A DNA stretch of 12,085 nt, from NCBI GenBank assembly GCA_963808455.1, contig CAWEHT010000083.1, forward strand, positions 1 through 12,085, read 5' to 3'. The notes under the pieces are model-generated. The model did no database searches and had not been told where the DNA came from. It saw nothing but the letters and a program-made list of their open reading frames with translations. The position numbers and the translations under genes are program-made. Origin of the DNA: CAWEHT01 sp963808455. Its GTDB lineage: Bacteria > Chloroflexota > Anaerolineae > CG2-30-64-16. This document shows, in pieces, positions 1 through 7,045 of the stretch. The stretch's first letter is position 1. Each line of letters starts with the position of its first letter.

Positions 1-544
1 GTTGATCAGCGATCTTGGCATGCGCCTTTGCTTCGGCGGAGATGGCCCGCGCCTGCATTTCGTCGATCTGGGTCTCAAAGAGCTTGAGTTGCGCGCTGAA
101 GCTGGCCTTCAACTTGGCAAGCAACTGGTCGCGCTTTGCGGACAATGCGGACCTATGCGCCTCCAGAACTGATTTGGCTTTGTCCTCTGCGGTGGTGATG
201 CAGGCGTCGAGCCGGTGCAGTTCGTCGTTCAGCTTATCGATTTGTGCCTCCATTCGCTGGTCCAGCGCCCTGCGAGCGTCCACGTTCCTGGCGCGCATCG
301 CTTCGATCTGCGCGCTGACGTCGGCTTTGGCCTCGACCGGAGCGGCCTTCAGTTTGGCCTCGTGCTCTGCCTCCGTGGCGGCGTCTTCGGCGTCGAGCCG
401 GTCGAGTTCCTCGTCCAACTCGCGGAGGAGAGGCTCCATCGATGCTTCCCATTCGGTGTAGGTTGATACGACGACGACTTCGCCAAGAAACTCACCGCCG
501 ATGCCGGCCTCCAACTCTGCTTCCCATTCGATATCGTCCGACAT
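1..544 (-). CDS. Acidic coiled-coil protein, 3' end beyond window
   Basis: An open frame of 181 codons runs from an ATG at 544-542 to the left edge with no stop, so the protein continues outside the window. The start is set by a strong Shine-Dalgarno AAGGAGG (552-558) seven bases upstream; another ATG at 549 is in a different frame and too close to it. The product begins MSDDIEWEAELEAG, with a short valine-rich stretch near residues 25-30, and then becomes almost entirely Ala/Glu/Lys/Leu/Asp/Arg-rich helix with heptad-like spacing, typical of a long coiled coil. I see no signal peptide, membrane segment or catalytic motif. It lies 95 bases downstream of the site-2 protease gene on the same strand and could be cotranscribed. 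I do not recognise the family; a structural or scaffold role would be a guess. Confidence 0.75.
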   Translation of the reverse strand, partial: MSDDIEWEAELEAGIGGEFLGEVVVVSTYTEWEASMEPLLRELDEELDRLDAEDAATEAEHEAKLKAAPVEAKADVSAQIEAMRARNVDARRALDQRMEAQIDKLNDELHRLDACITTAEDKAKSVLEAHRSALSAKRDQLLAKLKASFSAQLKLFETQIDEMQARAISAEAKAHAKIADQ

Positions 545-551
545 GACATAG

Positions 552-558
552 CCTCCTT
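552..558 (-). promoter_or_regulatory. Ribosome binding site AAGGAGG of the coiled-coil gene
   Basis: The minus strand reads AAGGAGG here, followed by seven bases and the ATG at 544-542. This near-perfect site decides the start of a gene that is otherwise easy to miss because it has no stop codon inside the window. Confidence 0.7.
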
Positions 559-639
559 GTTTCGACTTGGCTCTTACCCTGGTGCCATTCTCCGCGTGAC
601 CTGGATTAGCGACACCTAACGGACCCCGGGCCCGATTCC

Positions 640-1790
640 TCACTTTGCTGTGTGGGCCCTGAGCCTCTGCTGGTTGACTTCGACCGCCTTCAGAGTGCGC
701 AGGTAACCGATCACATCTCCCCTGCTGAGCATGCCTCGCACCTGACCCCCTTCCATCACAGGCAGCTGGTTGACGCCATCGCGGTCCATCTCGTCGAGCG
801 CCAACCACAGATCGGTTCCGGGCGTTACCTGCTTCAGCTGCGTCATCGGTATCATGGCCTGCGCGACCGTGGTTGTCGGCCATTCAGCCCGTGGTATCTC
901 TTTGACACACGGCAGGGTCAGCAAGCCGACTACGCTGTCGCCGCGCTCGACCACAAAGCTGCGTTGCCCGCTGCCCAGGATGTGGCGATCTACCAGTTCC
1001 TGCAGGCGCGTTCCGGCAGGAACTTCGGCATAGTCGTGGTCCATTGCCTGCGACACCTTGTGACCGCTGAGCAAGTCTTGCATCGACCGTTGCTGCACCT
1101 GAGCCGCGGCCGCACTCTCCAGGAACCAGCCAATGAAGGCAATCCACAGGCCGTCGGCCAAGCTGCCCGACAGGATTTGCCACACGCCGAAGATAATGAA
1201 AAGGTAAGCGATCCCCCTGCCGACGTTGGCGGCGATGAGGGTGGCTTTGCGCAGGTCATGGGTGGCACCCCAGACAATGGCCCGAAGAACGCGACCGCCA
1301 TCCAGCGGAAAGCCCGGAATGAGGTTGAAGAGCGCCAGCGAGCCGTTGATGTAAGCCAGGTACTTGGCCAGAGCCAGCAACGGTGCGACGGACGCGACGA
1401 CAAATTGGAGGGCGGCAAAGACGCCCGCCAGCGCGAGACTGACTGCGGGACCGGCGATGGCGATCCAGAACTCAGCTCTGCGCTGGGAGGCTCGTCACCG
1501 ATCAAGGAGACCCCGCCAAAGATGTAGAGGGTGATACTGCGCACGGGAACCCTGTAGTGCAGCGCGACAGCAGAGTGCCCGAGTTCGTGCAGCACGACGC
1601 TGGCGAACAACAGCACCGCCGTGACTGCGCCGGCGAGCCCGTACTGGACCACCGACCTGCCGGTGAATTCGGTTGGGTAATAGCTCACGGCGAGCGTCCA
1701 GGTAACCAACACGAAGATCAAGAACCACGATGGGTCCAGCTCAATCGGGATGCCCAGAATGTGCCCCAGGGGAATAGTCTGTCGGCTCAC
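640..1790 (-). CDS. M50 site-2 protease with CBS-domain pair (one frameshift)
   Basis: Intramembrane zinc metalloprotease of the S2P/M50 (SpoIVFB/Rip-like) family, expected to cut membrane substrates within the inner membrane. The start is a GTG at 1790 with AGGAGC (1797-1802) six bases upstream. The corrected product is about 383 residues. In order: a membrane segment (WFLIFVLVTW), a second one carrying the zinc motif HELGH near residue 68, the conserved FGGVSLIGDEP and WIAIAGPAVSLALAG regions, the third metal ligand in NLIPGFPLDGGR near residue 164, a further membrane pair, then two CBS domains that end near the C-terminus. The frame changes at about 1479-1487: GGVSLIGDEPPSA is in one frame and AEFWIAIAGPAVS in another, and one missing base explains it. 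Catalytic residues are intact on both sides. CBS domains in this family probably sense nucleotides. The gene precedes the coiled-coil gene on the same strand. Confidence 0.9.
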
Positions 1791-1796
1791 TGAAAA

Positions 1797-1802
1797 GCTC
1801 CT
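1797..1802 (-). promoter_or_regulatory. Ribosome binding site for the S2P gene (GTG start)
   Basis: The minus strand reads AGGAGC followed by six bases and GTG at 1790-1788. It supports the GTG start over upstream codons such as the ATG at 1895, which would add about 35 residues lacking family similarity. Confidence 0.6.
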
Positions 1803-2050
1803 TCTACCATGGCATCCAGTTCCGGCTTGGTCGAGATGTCTCGCGGCCCGGCGAATCGCTCTCTGAGACCTCGTCCACAAGCTTACCGGCAGCATACTAC
1901 TGGGCTACCCGCTTGCCATCGAAGAAAGGGATAGTCTTCGGATCAACGAAACAACAGGCAAGCAGAGCCGGCCACAGCGCCAGTGTTAGGCGAACTGTCG
2001 ATCCAGACTGCGACAGATGTCGTAGCGGCGTACCGGCAATCTCTAACGTG

Positions 2051-2089
2051 GCCCGGATGCGTAGGCGTATGGGCCGGGCTCATTTTTTT
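2051..2089 (+). terminator. Hairpin plus T7, intrinsic terminator on the plus strand
   Basis: GCCCGG (2051-2056) pairs with CCGGGC (2074-2079); an inner stem ATGCG/CGTAT closes over TAGG, leaving a small GGG bulge. Seven T follow at 2083-2089. The polarity fits a rightward transcript, yet no plus-strand gene is recognised upstream. Read on the minus strand, the same hairpin lies just after the ubiB stop but has A's before it and no U-run after it, so it is weaker as a ubiB terminator. Confidence 0.5.
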
Positions 2090-2099
2090 CCTTCGGCGT

Positions 2100-3430
2100 T
2101 CAGCCCCGTCCGGAGCGCCAGATATTCCACATCAGCCAGATGCCTGCAATCAGGGACAGCGGAAAGGCCAGACCGAATACCCCGCTGGCAAAGCGTTCCC
2201 AGCCACCCGGATGATAGGCGACCATTGCCAGCCCCAGCGCTATGATCGTGGCTGCCAGTAATACCGAGAGGGCAATGCGATTCACCATGCGCTGCATCTG
2301 CAGGGTCAACTCGCTGAGCCCCTCGTGGTTGATGCTTAGCTCGAAGTCTCCGTGCTCAACCTGTGTCAGGAGCCGTCCAAGGCGCGCCGGCCGGGTTCGA
2401 GCCCCAGCTCAGCCGCATCGAGCGCACTCTACGTAGTACGGAGCACCAGGGCCTTCGGCGAACGACGCTGGTGGCGAAAGTCTTCGATGTACGGCGCAGC
2501 AAACCTGACCAGCCGGAAGTCGGGGTCCAAAGCGGTGCCCAAGCCTTCGCCGATGTTACTCAGGCGCAGCAATGTGACCAGCTCCCCAGGCAGCTGCAGC
2601 CGGTGGCGTAGGGAGACGGATAGGATATCATTGGCTGCCTCGCCAAGGACGAGTTCTCGAAGCGTGCCAGAGCGATATCGTTCCAGAAGGTGGTCCAGGT
2701 CACGCTTGAGCCCGGCCCTCTTGGCGCCAGCACCGGCAGCGCCCAGGGCATACAACTCATCGGCCAGCCTGGCGCTGTCGCCCCGCACAACCGCCAGCCC
2801 GCTCCGCAACAGTGCATCCTTAAGAGCGTCGTTCAGGTGCCCCACCATGCCGAAGTCAATGAGGGCAATCGAACCGTCCTCGCGCACGAAAAAGTTGCCG
2901 GGATGCGGGTCGGCATGGAAGAAGCCGAACTCAAAGATCATGCGCATCAGCAACCGTGCGCCGTTCTCGATCACCAACCGCCTGCTGATGCCAGCTGCAT
3001 CGAGCGCCGCCGCGTCGTTGATCTTGATCCCCGCAACGCGCTCCAAGGTGAGCACGCGTGCTGCGCTGAGATCCCAGCACACAAACGGAATATGGATGCC
3101 AGGATCATCGGCGAAGTTGTGGCGGAACCGGTCGCAATTGCGGCCCTCCTGAACGTAGTCCAGCTCGCTGCGCAAGGTAAAGGCAAACTCGTCCACCATC
3201 GCGGGCAGGTTGTAGGCTCGCCCGATGGTGGAATGGGCCGCGGCCCAGTCTGCCATGGCGCCGAGCAGCGCCAAATCCTCTTCGACTGATTCCTGGATAC
3301 CCGGACGCTGGACCTTGACCACGACCTCGCGCCCGTCGGGCATCCGGGCCGCGTGGGCTTGCCCGATAGATGCCGAAGCCAAAGGCTGCGGATCGAACTC
3401 GGCAAAGAGCTCCTCTGGCGGCCACCCTAA
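2100..3430 (-). pseudogene. UbiB/ABC1 kinase-like protein, 3' part
   Basis: Larger, C-terminal part of an ABC1/UbiB/AarF atypical kinase-like ATPase, a family tied to ubiquinone biosynthesis or membrane lipid homeostasis. After the IS junction it reads GWPPEELFAEFDPQPLASASIGQ. Family motifs are present: the Ala-rich loop (ASASIGQ), the VVVKVQRPG lysine, the ELDYVQEGRN acidic motif, the catalytic HADPHPGN and the metal-binding IDFG. The C-terminus has the usual paired hydrophobic segments (IALSVLLAATIIALGLAMV and FGLAFPLSLIAGIWLMWNIW). Two further lesions lie between kinase domain and membrane tail: an in-frame TAG at 2431-2429 where the flanking peptide continues as SALDAAELGLEPG, and a missing base at about 2379-2391, after which LLTQVEHGDFELSINHEG resumes in another frame. 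Without the IS and these lesions the whole protein would be about 564 residues, a normal length. As it stands it is broken at least once. Confidence 0.9.
3427..3430. repeat. Left target site duplication CTAA
   Basis: CTAA directly precedes the left tip of the insertion sequence and is repeated directly after the right tip at 5372-5375. Keeping one copy rebuilds the ubiB codons for TELGWPPEEL in frame. Confidence 0.9.
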
Positions 3431-3487
3431 CGTAAGTTTTGCGCATTCATACGCCGGATCGCTTTCCAGCTAACAAAATGATCATTT
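3431..3487 (+). repeat. Left terminal inverted repeat with subterminal palindrome
   Basis: The first 15 bases match the right end perfectly. Bases 16-45 match at 17 of 30 positions, including a shared TCGCTT block. The last 12 bases (3476-3487) are the perfect palindrome AAATGATCATTT, starting 45 bases from the tip. It is probably a transposase binding region (inference). Confidence 0.85.
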
Positions 3488-3532
3488 GGCATCGCCGTAA
3501 ATCATGGCTAGCCTTCGTACAGGAGACGGGCC

Positions 3533-5339
3533 ATGACCGGAGACGCTGGCACCTTGACAATCGAACCGAGTCGCCCAACCCAGCATGCCATGCTGGTGGC
3601 CTGGGGCCACTTTGCCCGCACGCTCAGGCTGAGCCAACGGCTGGCCGGCTTGCCGATTGATCAGAAAGCGGTCGTCCGTGCCCCGCATGAGAAGCTGATC
3701 GAGTTCCTGATCGGCCTGCTGTCGGGCATCGAGCACCTGGCGGACCTGAGCAGCGGGCCCGCGCCCTTGGCTCGCGATGCCGAAGTGGCCCAAGCCTGGC
3801 AGTTGCAGCCCATGGCCGATGCGAGTGGGGTCAGCCGCACCCTGGCCGCCTGCACCGCGGCCTCGGTGGCCGCCCTGCAAGCGGCTTTGGAGGCCATTGG
3901 TCAGCCGTTTCTGGAACGGGCCGTCAGCGATCTGCGGCTGCGCCGGGAGACCTTGGTCTTGGATGTGGACCTGACGGGGCGGGCGGTCAGTTCGACCAGT
4001 CAGACCTATCCTGAGGCCCGCTTCGGCTACATGGATGGCGAGATTCGCCTGGGCTACCAGTTGGCCGAGATCTGCTTGCAGACCGAGCTCTTTGGGCGGC
4101 AATGGTTGAGCGCCCAGCAGCACCCCGGCGACACCCTGTCGGCCCCCTGCCTGTTGGGGCTGGTCCAGGAGGCCGAGCGGCGTCTGGGTTGTCACCCGCG
4201 GCGCCGGACGGAATTGCTGGCCCAGCGCATCGCGGCCTGCGAACAGGCGCTGGCGGGGCTGCAAGCGCAACTGAGCCAGGTTCGACCCGCGGCTGGCGGC
4301 CCAACAGGAGCGCTTGGCCAGTCTGCAGCGGCAGATCGAGGCAGCCGAAGGCCGCATCCAAAGGCTGCTGGACCAACCGGCTTCGTCCCGCCAGACTGGT
4401 CCCTACAGCGCGCTCAGCAAGCTCCGTAGGCAGGTGACCGGTTGGCAGCGCCAGCTGCAGCATGCCCAGCAGCGACTCGTGCGCCTCCAAACGGTTGAAC
4501 AAAACCGGCAGCAGCGGGCCGAGGCCGCCGCGGCGGCCCAACAGGGCGAGCTGCAACGCTTGCGCCAGCGCTACGAGCGCTTCTGTCAGGAGAACGCCCA
4601 GCAGCCGAACGCGCCGCACTGCAAGCTGCGCATGGATGCCGGCTTTGCCAGTGGCGAAAACCTGACGCAGGTGATCGAACTGGGCTACGACGTCGAGACG
4701 AAGTCCGCCAACCCCGCCGTGCTGGCCGCTTTGCGCAGCCGGGTCAACGAGCAGACGGTCTGGACGGCGGTGGGCAAGAACGCCGAGATGGTGGCCTGGC
4801 TGGGCTACCAGACCCACACCTGTCCCTATCCGTTGAGCGTGGGGCTGGAGCGCTTCCATAGCCCGCAAGGCGAGCGGCAAGCCGTGCTGTTGCGCTATCA
4901 GGATGACGTGCCCAGCACAGGTTTCGATCTGACGCAGTGGTTTCACGACCATAACGGGCGGCAATACGTGGAAGCTGGCAATAAAGAAGAGAAAACCACC
5001 TTCAAGGTCCAACATCTGATGAGTCGCAGCCCGGCGGGCATCGAAATCCAGGCCCTGTTGACGGTCTTCGCCGCCAATTTCGTGCGTTGGGCGGACTGCT
5101 GGGTACGCGAACGGGTCGAACAGCCCACCCGGCGCTTCGAGACGGCTCTGAGCAGCCCCAAGCATCTGGTGCGGGTGGCCGCCAACAGCCCGGCCACGGT
5201 GGAGCGTACGGCGGGTCGCGAGACGTTGCGCTTCGGCCCGCTGAGCTGCTTCGCTGGGGTTGCGATTCGGTTGTCGCCTGCGGCAGGATATCAGCTGCCC
5301 CTGCCGCTCCCTGGAAATGATCATTTCGATAGCCCGTAA
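3533..5339 (+). CDS. DDE transposase with long central coiled coil (one frameshift)
   Basis: Start ATG at 3533 with AGGAG at 3521-3525, seven bases upstream. The first frame gives an all-helical N-terminus, then a predicted first catalytic Asp in VLDVDLTGR (about residues 144-146) and a conserved-looking block ARFGYMDGEIRLGYQ. The frame changes at about 4275-4290: dropping one T from GTTCGAC joins LQAQLSQV to DPRLAAQQERLASLQ, giving about 601 residues. A Gln/Ala/Arg/Leu-rich coiled coil occupies roughly codons 4200-4580. Then come a second acidic site in LRMDAGFASGENL (Asp at 4635-4637), the block TAVGKNAEMVAWLGYQTH, and a likely catalytic Glu in EAGNKEEKTTFKVQHLM (4971-4991). The layout resembles IS4/IS1380-type DDE enzymes, but the long insert between the first two acidic residues is unusual. 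It is probably inactive as read unless a +1 frameshift occurs. Confidence 0.85.
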
Positions 5340-5371
5340 GCGAAAACGCTTCTCATTGCGCAAAACTTACG
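5315..5371 (-). repeat. Right terminal inverted repeat with subterminal palindrome
   Basis: Reverse complement of the left end, perfect over the outer 15 bases. The same 12-bp palindrome AAATGATCATTT sits at 5315-5326, again 45 bases from the tip. It overlaps the last codons of the transposase, which read GNDHFDSP. Confidence 0.85.
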
Positions 5372-5375
5372 CTAA
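5372..5375. repeat. Right target site duplication CTAA
   Basis: Second copy of the CTAA duplication, directly outside the right tip of the insertion sequence and within the 5' part of ubiB. Confidence 0.9.
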
Positions 5376-5738
5376 TTCGGTCAACACGACCTGCCGGACC
5401 TGCTCCCAGGGCACGGGTGGCGCCGCATCTTGTAATTTGGCCATCTCGGCTGCGTACTCGGGCGGGAACAGATCGGGCCGGGCGCCGAGCATCTGGCCCA
5501 GCTTGATGAACGTACCGCCCAGCTCCCCGAAGGCCAGCCGTAGCTGTTCGGCCTGGCTGGTTTGGGCGACGCCGGGCCGGCGGTTGGTCCCCTGGCCCTC
5601 AAAGGCCAACCGCCCGCCAAGCCCCACCTGCGCCATCAGCCAATCCAACTCGTGGCGGGTCAAGACCGCCACGATCTCGCGCGAGCGACCGGCCAGGCGA
5701 GGTCGAGCAAACCAGGGGACGGGCCACAGGCCATGCAT
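5372..5738 (-). pseudogene. UbiB/ABC1 kinase-like protein, 5' part
   Basis: N-terminal part of the same UbiB/ABC1 gene, from ATG at 5738. It contains the family hallmark KLGQ motif within GTFIKLGQMLGARPDL (residues 79-82) and the following FPPEYAAEMAKLQDAAPP block. It ends in VVLTEL, where the insertion sequence begins; reading into the element gives a TAA after one more codon, so a fragment of about 123 residues would be made. The start lies only six bases after the Hsp20 stop (TAA at 5747-5745), with AAGG between them, so the two were almost certainly translated from one message. Another ATG at 5734-5732 is in a different frame and not used. Confidence 0.9.
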
Positions 5739-5744
5739 GGAACC

Positions 5745-6213
5745 TTATCCCCCCGTAACCTTGATGATCTTGGGCCCGGCGCCCTCGCTTTTCGGCAAGG
5801 TGAGGGTCAGAACGCCCGCGCAGAAGCTGGTTTCGGCGTGTCCGGCATCCACCGGCATAGGAAGGATCAGCGAGCGCGTGTAGGTGGTGACCCGGCGCTC
5901 GTGGCGCAAGTAGGTTGCGGTATCGGTTTCGCTATCCGGCGTGACCTCACCCTTGAGCGTCAGCGCGTTGCCATCCAGGGTGATCGTGAGATGGTCCGGT
6001 TTGACCCCCGGCAGATTCGTCCGCACGACGAGCGCAGGGCCGGTGTCGAGGAGATCCAGCGGGACGATCATGGATGCCAGCGCGGCTGCCGGTAGATCGC
6101 GGCGGGTTCGCCACACCCTCATCCAGCAGCTGGCGCCATGCATCGCGCAACGCATTCCATTCAACATAGGGGTCGAACCCCAGCAACTCATCTGCCCTAC
6201 CCTTAGTGTCCAT
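5745..6213 (-). CDS. Hsp20/alpha-crystallin small heat-shock protein (one frameshift)
   Basis: ATP-independent holdase chaperone. The start is the ATG at 6213 with GGGAAG upstream, giving MDTKGRADELLGFDPYVEW; the corrected product is about 155 residues, a normal size. The alpha-crystallin domain covers roughly residues 50-150, with TNLPGVKPDHLTITLDGNAL, LRHERR and the signature near the end, GVLTLTLPK. The frame changes at about 6099-6110 between LLDEGVANP and RDLPAAALASMI; removing one base from the C/G run CCCGCCGCG repairs it. It lies 141 bases after the small BON gene and six bases before ubiB. I see no obvious heat-shock (sigma-32 type) promoter in the 6214-6354 spacer. Confidence 0.9.
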
Positions 6214-6294
6214 AGAGTGCTTCCCATTCTGTTCGTTTAGAATTGATTGCTGACAGTGGGCGCCGGCACACGGGGAGCCTGACGCTCCCTGGAT

Positions 6295-6314
6295 GCCGGC
6301 TGCCAAAAGCCGGC
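6295..6314 (-). other. Hairpin GCCGGCT/AGCCGGC downstream of the BON gene
   Basis: A perfect 7-bp stem (6295-6301 with 6308-6314) has a six-base loop, and a second small hairpin GGGAGC/GCTCCC (6273-6278 with 6284-6289) follows on the minus strand. Both lie between the BON gene and Hsp20. Neither has a U-run, so they could slow transcription or protect an RNA end, but an intrinsic terminator is not supported. Confidence 0.35.
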
Positions 6315-6354
6315 TCGCTTACTGCTTGGCCTTCACTCGATTTCTACAGCTCGA

Positions 6355-6708
6355 TCACGACGCGGTTATCGAATACCGATCAACCTCTCTATTCAGGGTG
6401 ATCCAGGCGTTTTTCACCGGCACCCTCACATCCCACACCAGGGCATTTTCGGCGTCCTGTGCAAAGTCGGCATCGGCGCGCTCGCTGTCGCCGGGTAGCC
6501 TGACTTCGATCTCGACGGCTACGCCTTTGGCGCCGGCCACCCTCTCGGCAGCGCAGCGAGCTGCCCACTTCCCGACATAGCTGTCTACGCAACCACCCAA
6601 GGTGACCACGCCGTCTTTGACAGCGACCCCGATCTCGTCGGCTCTGAGGCCCGGGTCCAGCCTGAGTTCTTCCAAAATTCTGGCCTTCAGCTCCCAATCG
6701 CTCTGCAT
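6355..6708 (-). CDS. BON-domain protein, shortened by apparent internal deletion
   Basis: BON domains bind phospholipid or other hydrophobic ligands; multi-BON proteins of this type are common beside stress genes. The ATG at 6708 has AGGAGAAG six bases upstream, giving MQSDWELKARILEELRLDPG; a longer frame from 6897 has no similarity in its first 63 residues. One complete BON domain is seen (residues about 5-75, with VKDGVVTLGG and KWAARCAAERVAG). A second begins in AENALVWDVRVPVKN but jumps straight to AWITLNREVD, missing several residues expected there, and stops as DRYSITAS at residue 117. Relatives usually have two or three BON domains and about 200 residues. A typical BON C-terminus, DNRVVIEL, follows in another frame and ends with TAG at 6346-6344, suggesting a deletion fused the second and third domains. 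Function of the remnant is doubtful. Confidence 0.8.
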   Translation of the reverse strand: MQSDWELKARILEELRLDPGLRADEIGVAVKDGVVTLGGCVDSYVGKWAARCAAERVAGAKGVAVEIEVRLPGDSERADADFAQDAENALVWDVRVPVKNAWITLNREVDRYSITAS

Positions 6709-7043
6709 CGAGGCTTCTCCTTGTCTCCAGGAAGTTGCGGCCCTGTTGAGCACTTCGCTCTTGCCTCGTTGCGGCACAGGCATCCCTGGTGTGATCCTCG
6801 TCTTGCTTGTATCGTGCAGCATAGTCGTCTGGCTCTTGGGCGTCATCGGAAAAAGCGCTGAATCTCTTTTGGTCAGATCAGTTGACCTGTTCGACAAAGC
6901 TTCCGACCTCAGCGCTATTCCGCTAGTCGCAGCGCATTAAGACTAATGTTGTATCGGCCACGCTCCCACTAAGACGCTGCCGCTCTCCACGCTGTGGGAG
7001 TAGTTCACCCGGCCTGGCCGAGGCCGACATGGCATGGCAGCGT
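6709..7043. other. Spacer between HEAT gene and BON gene
   Basis: About 335 bases without a recognisable gene. A minus-strand frame is open from 6897 into the BON gene, but its residues are low in family character and the ribosome binding site favours the start at 6708. The right part (6963-7045) has two nested inverted repeats, listed separately. I see no convincing promoter boxes. Confidence 0.45.
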
Positions 7044-7045
7044 CT
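6963..7045. repeat. Overlapping inverted repeats at the HEAT gene end
   Basis: AGACGCTGCC (6972-6981) is the exact reverse complement of GGCAGCGTCT (7036-7045), a 10-bp perfect pair spanning 74 bases. A second pair, CTCCCAC (6963-6969) and GTGGGAG (6994-7000), interleaves with it, so the two cannot form together. The outer arm overlaps the HEAT stop codon at 7044-7046. No U-run follows, so this is not a standard terminator. Confidence 0.45.

Larger units (their letters stand above)
1791..2099. other. Gene-free spacer between ubiB remnant and S2P gene
   Basis: About 309 bases lie between the ubiB stop at 2100 and the S2P start at 1790. No frame in it gives a recognisable protein. It holds the S2P ribosome binding site at its left end and, near its right end, a hairpin followed by seven T on the plus strand (listed separately). 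Any S2P promoter should be here, but I could not identify convincing -35/-10 boxes. Confidence 0.5.
3431..5371 (+). mobile_element. Insertion sequence, 1941 bp, DDE transposase, family unassigned
   Basis: The element is bounded by inverted repeats that are perfect for 15 bases (CGTAAGTTTTGCGCA) and match at 44 of 57 positions overall, with a 4-bp CTAA duplication outside. It holds a single transposase region on the plus strand, opposite to all surrounding genes. It splits ubiB after codon 122. The size (about 1.9 kb) and short duplication would fit IS1380- or IS4-like elements, and CTAA is also a typical IS5-type target, but the transposase is not one I can assign safely. The near-perfect tips and clean duplication suggest a fairly recent insertion. 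Confidence 0.93.

Noticed and set aside
652..1527. 291-codon open frame on the plus strand
   Set aside because: It lies antisense to the site-2 protease, whose HELGH, LDGG and CBS regions are clear; the plus frame has no recognisable domain and is an effect of high GC.
2352..3152. 266-codon plus-strand open frame
   Set aside because: Antisense to the ubiB kinase domain, Ser/Arg/Pro-rich, no domain.
3987..5363. 458-codon open frame on the minus strand inside the insertion sequence (and a similar one at 3482-4357)
   Set aside because: Antisense to the transposase, low-complexity Gln/Arg/Leu/Gly composition, no domain; the plus-strand transposase has a ribosome binding site and predicted catalytic residues.
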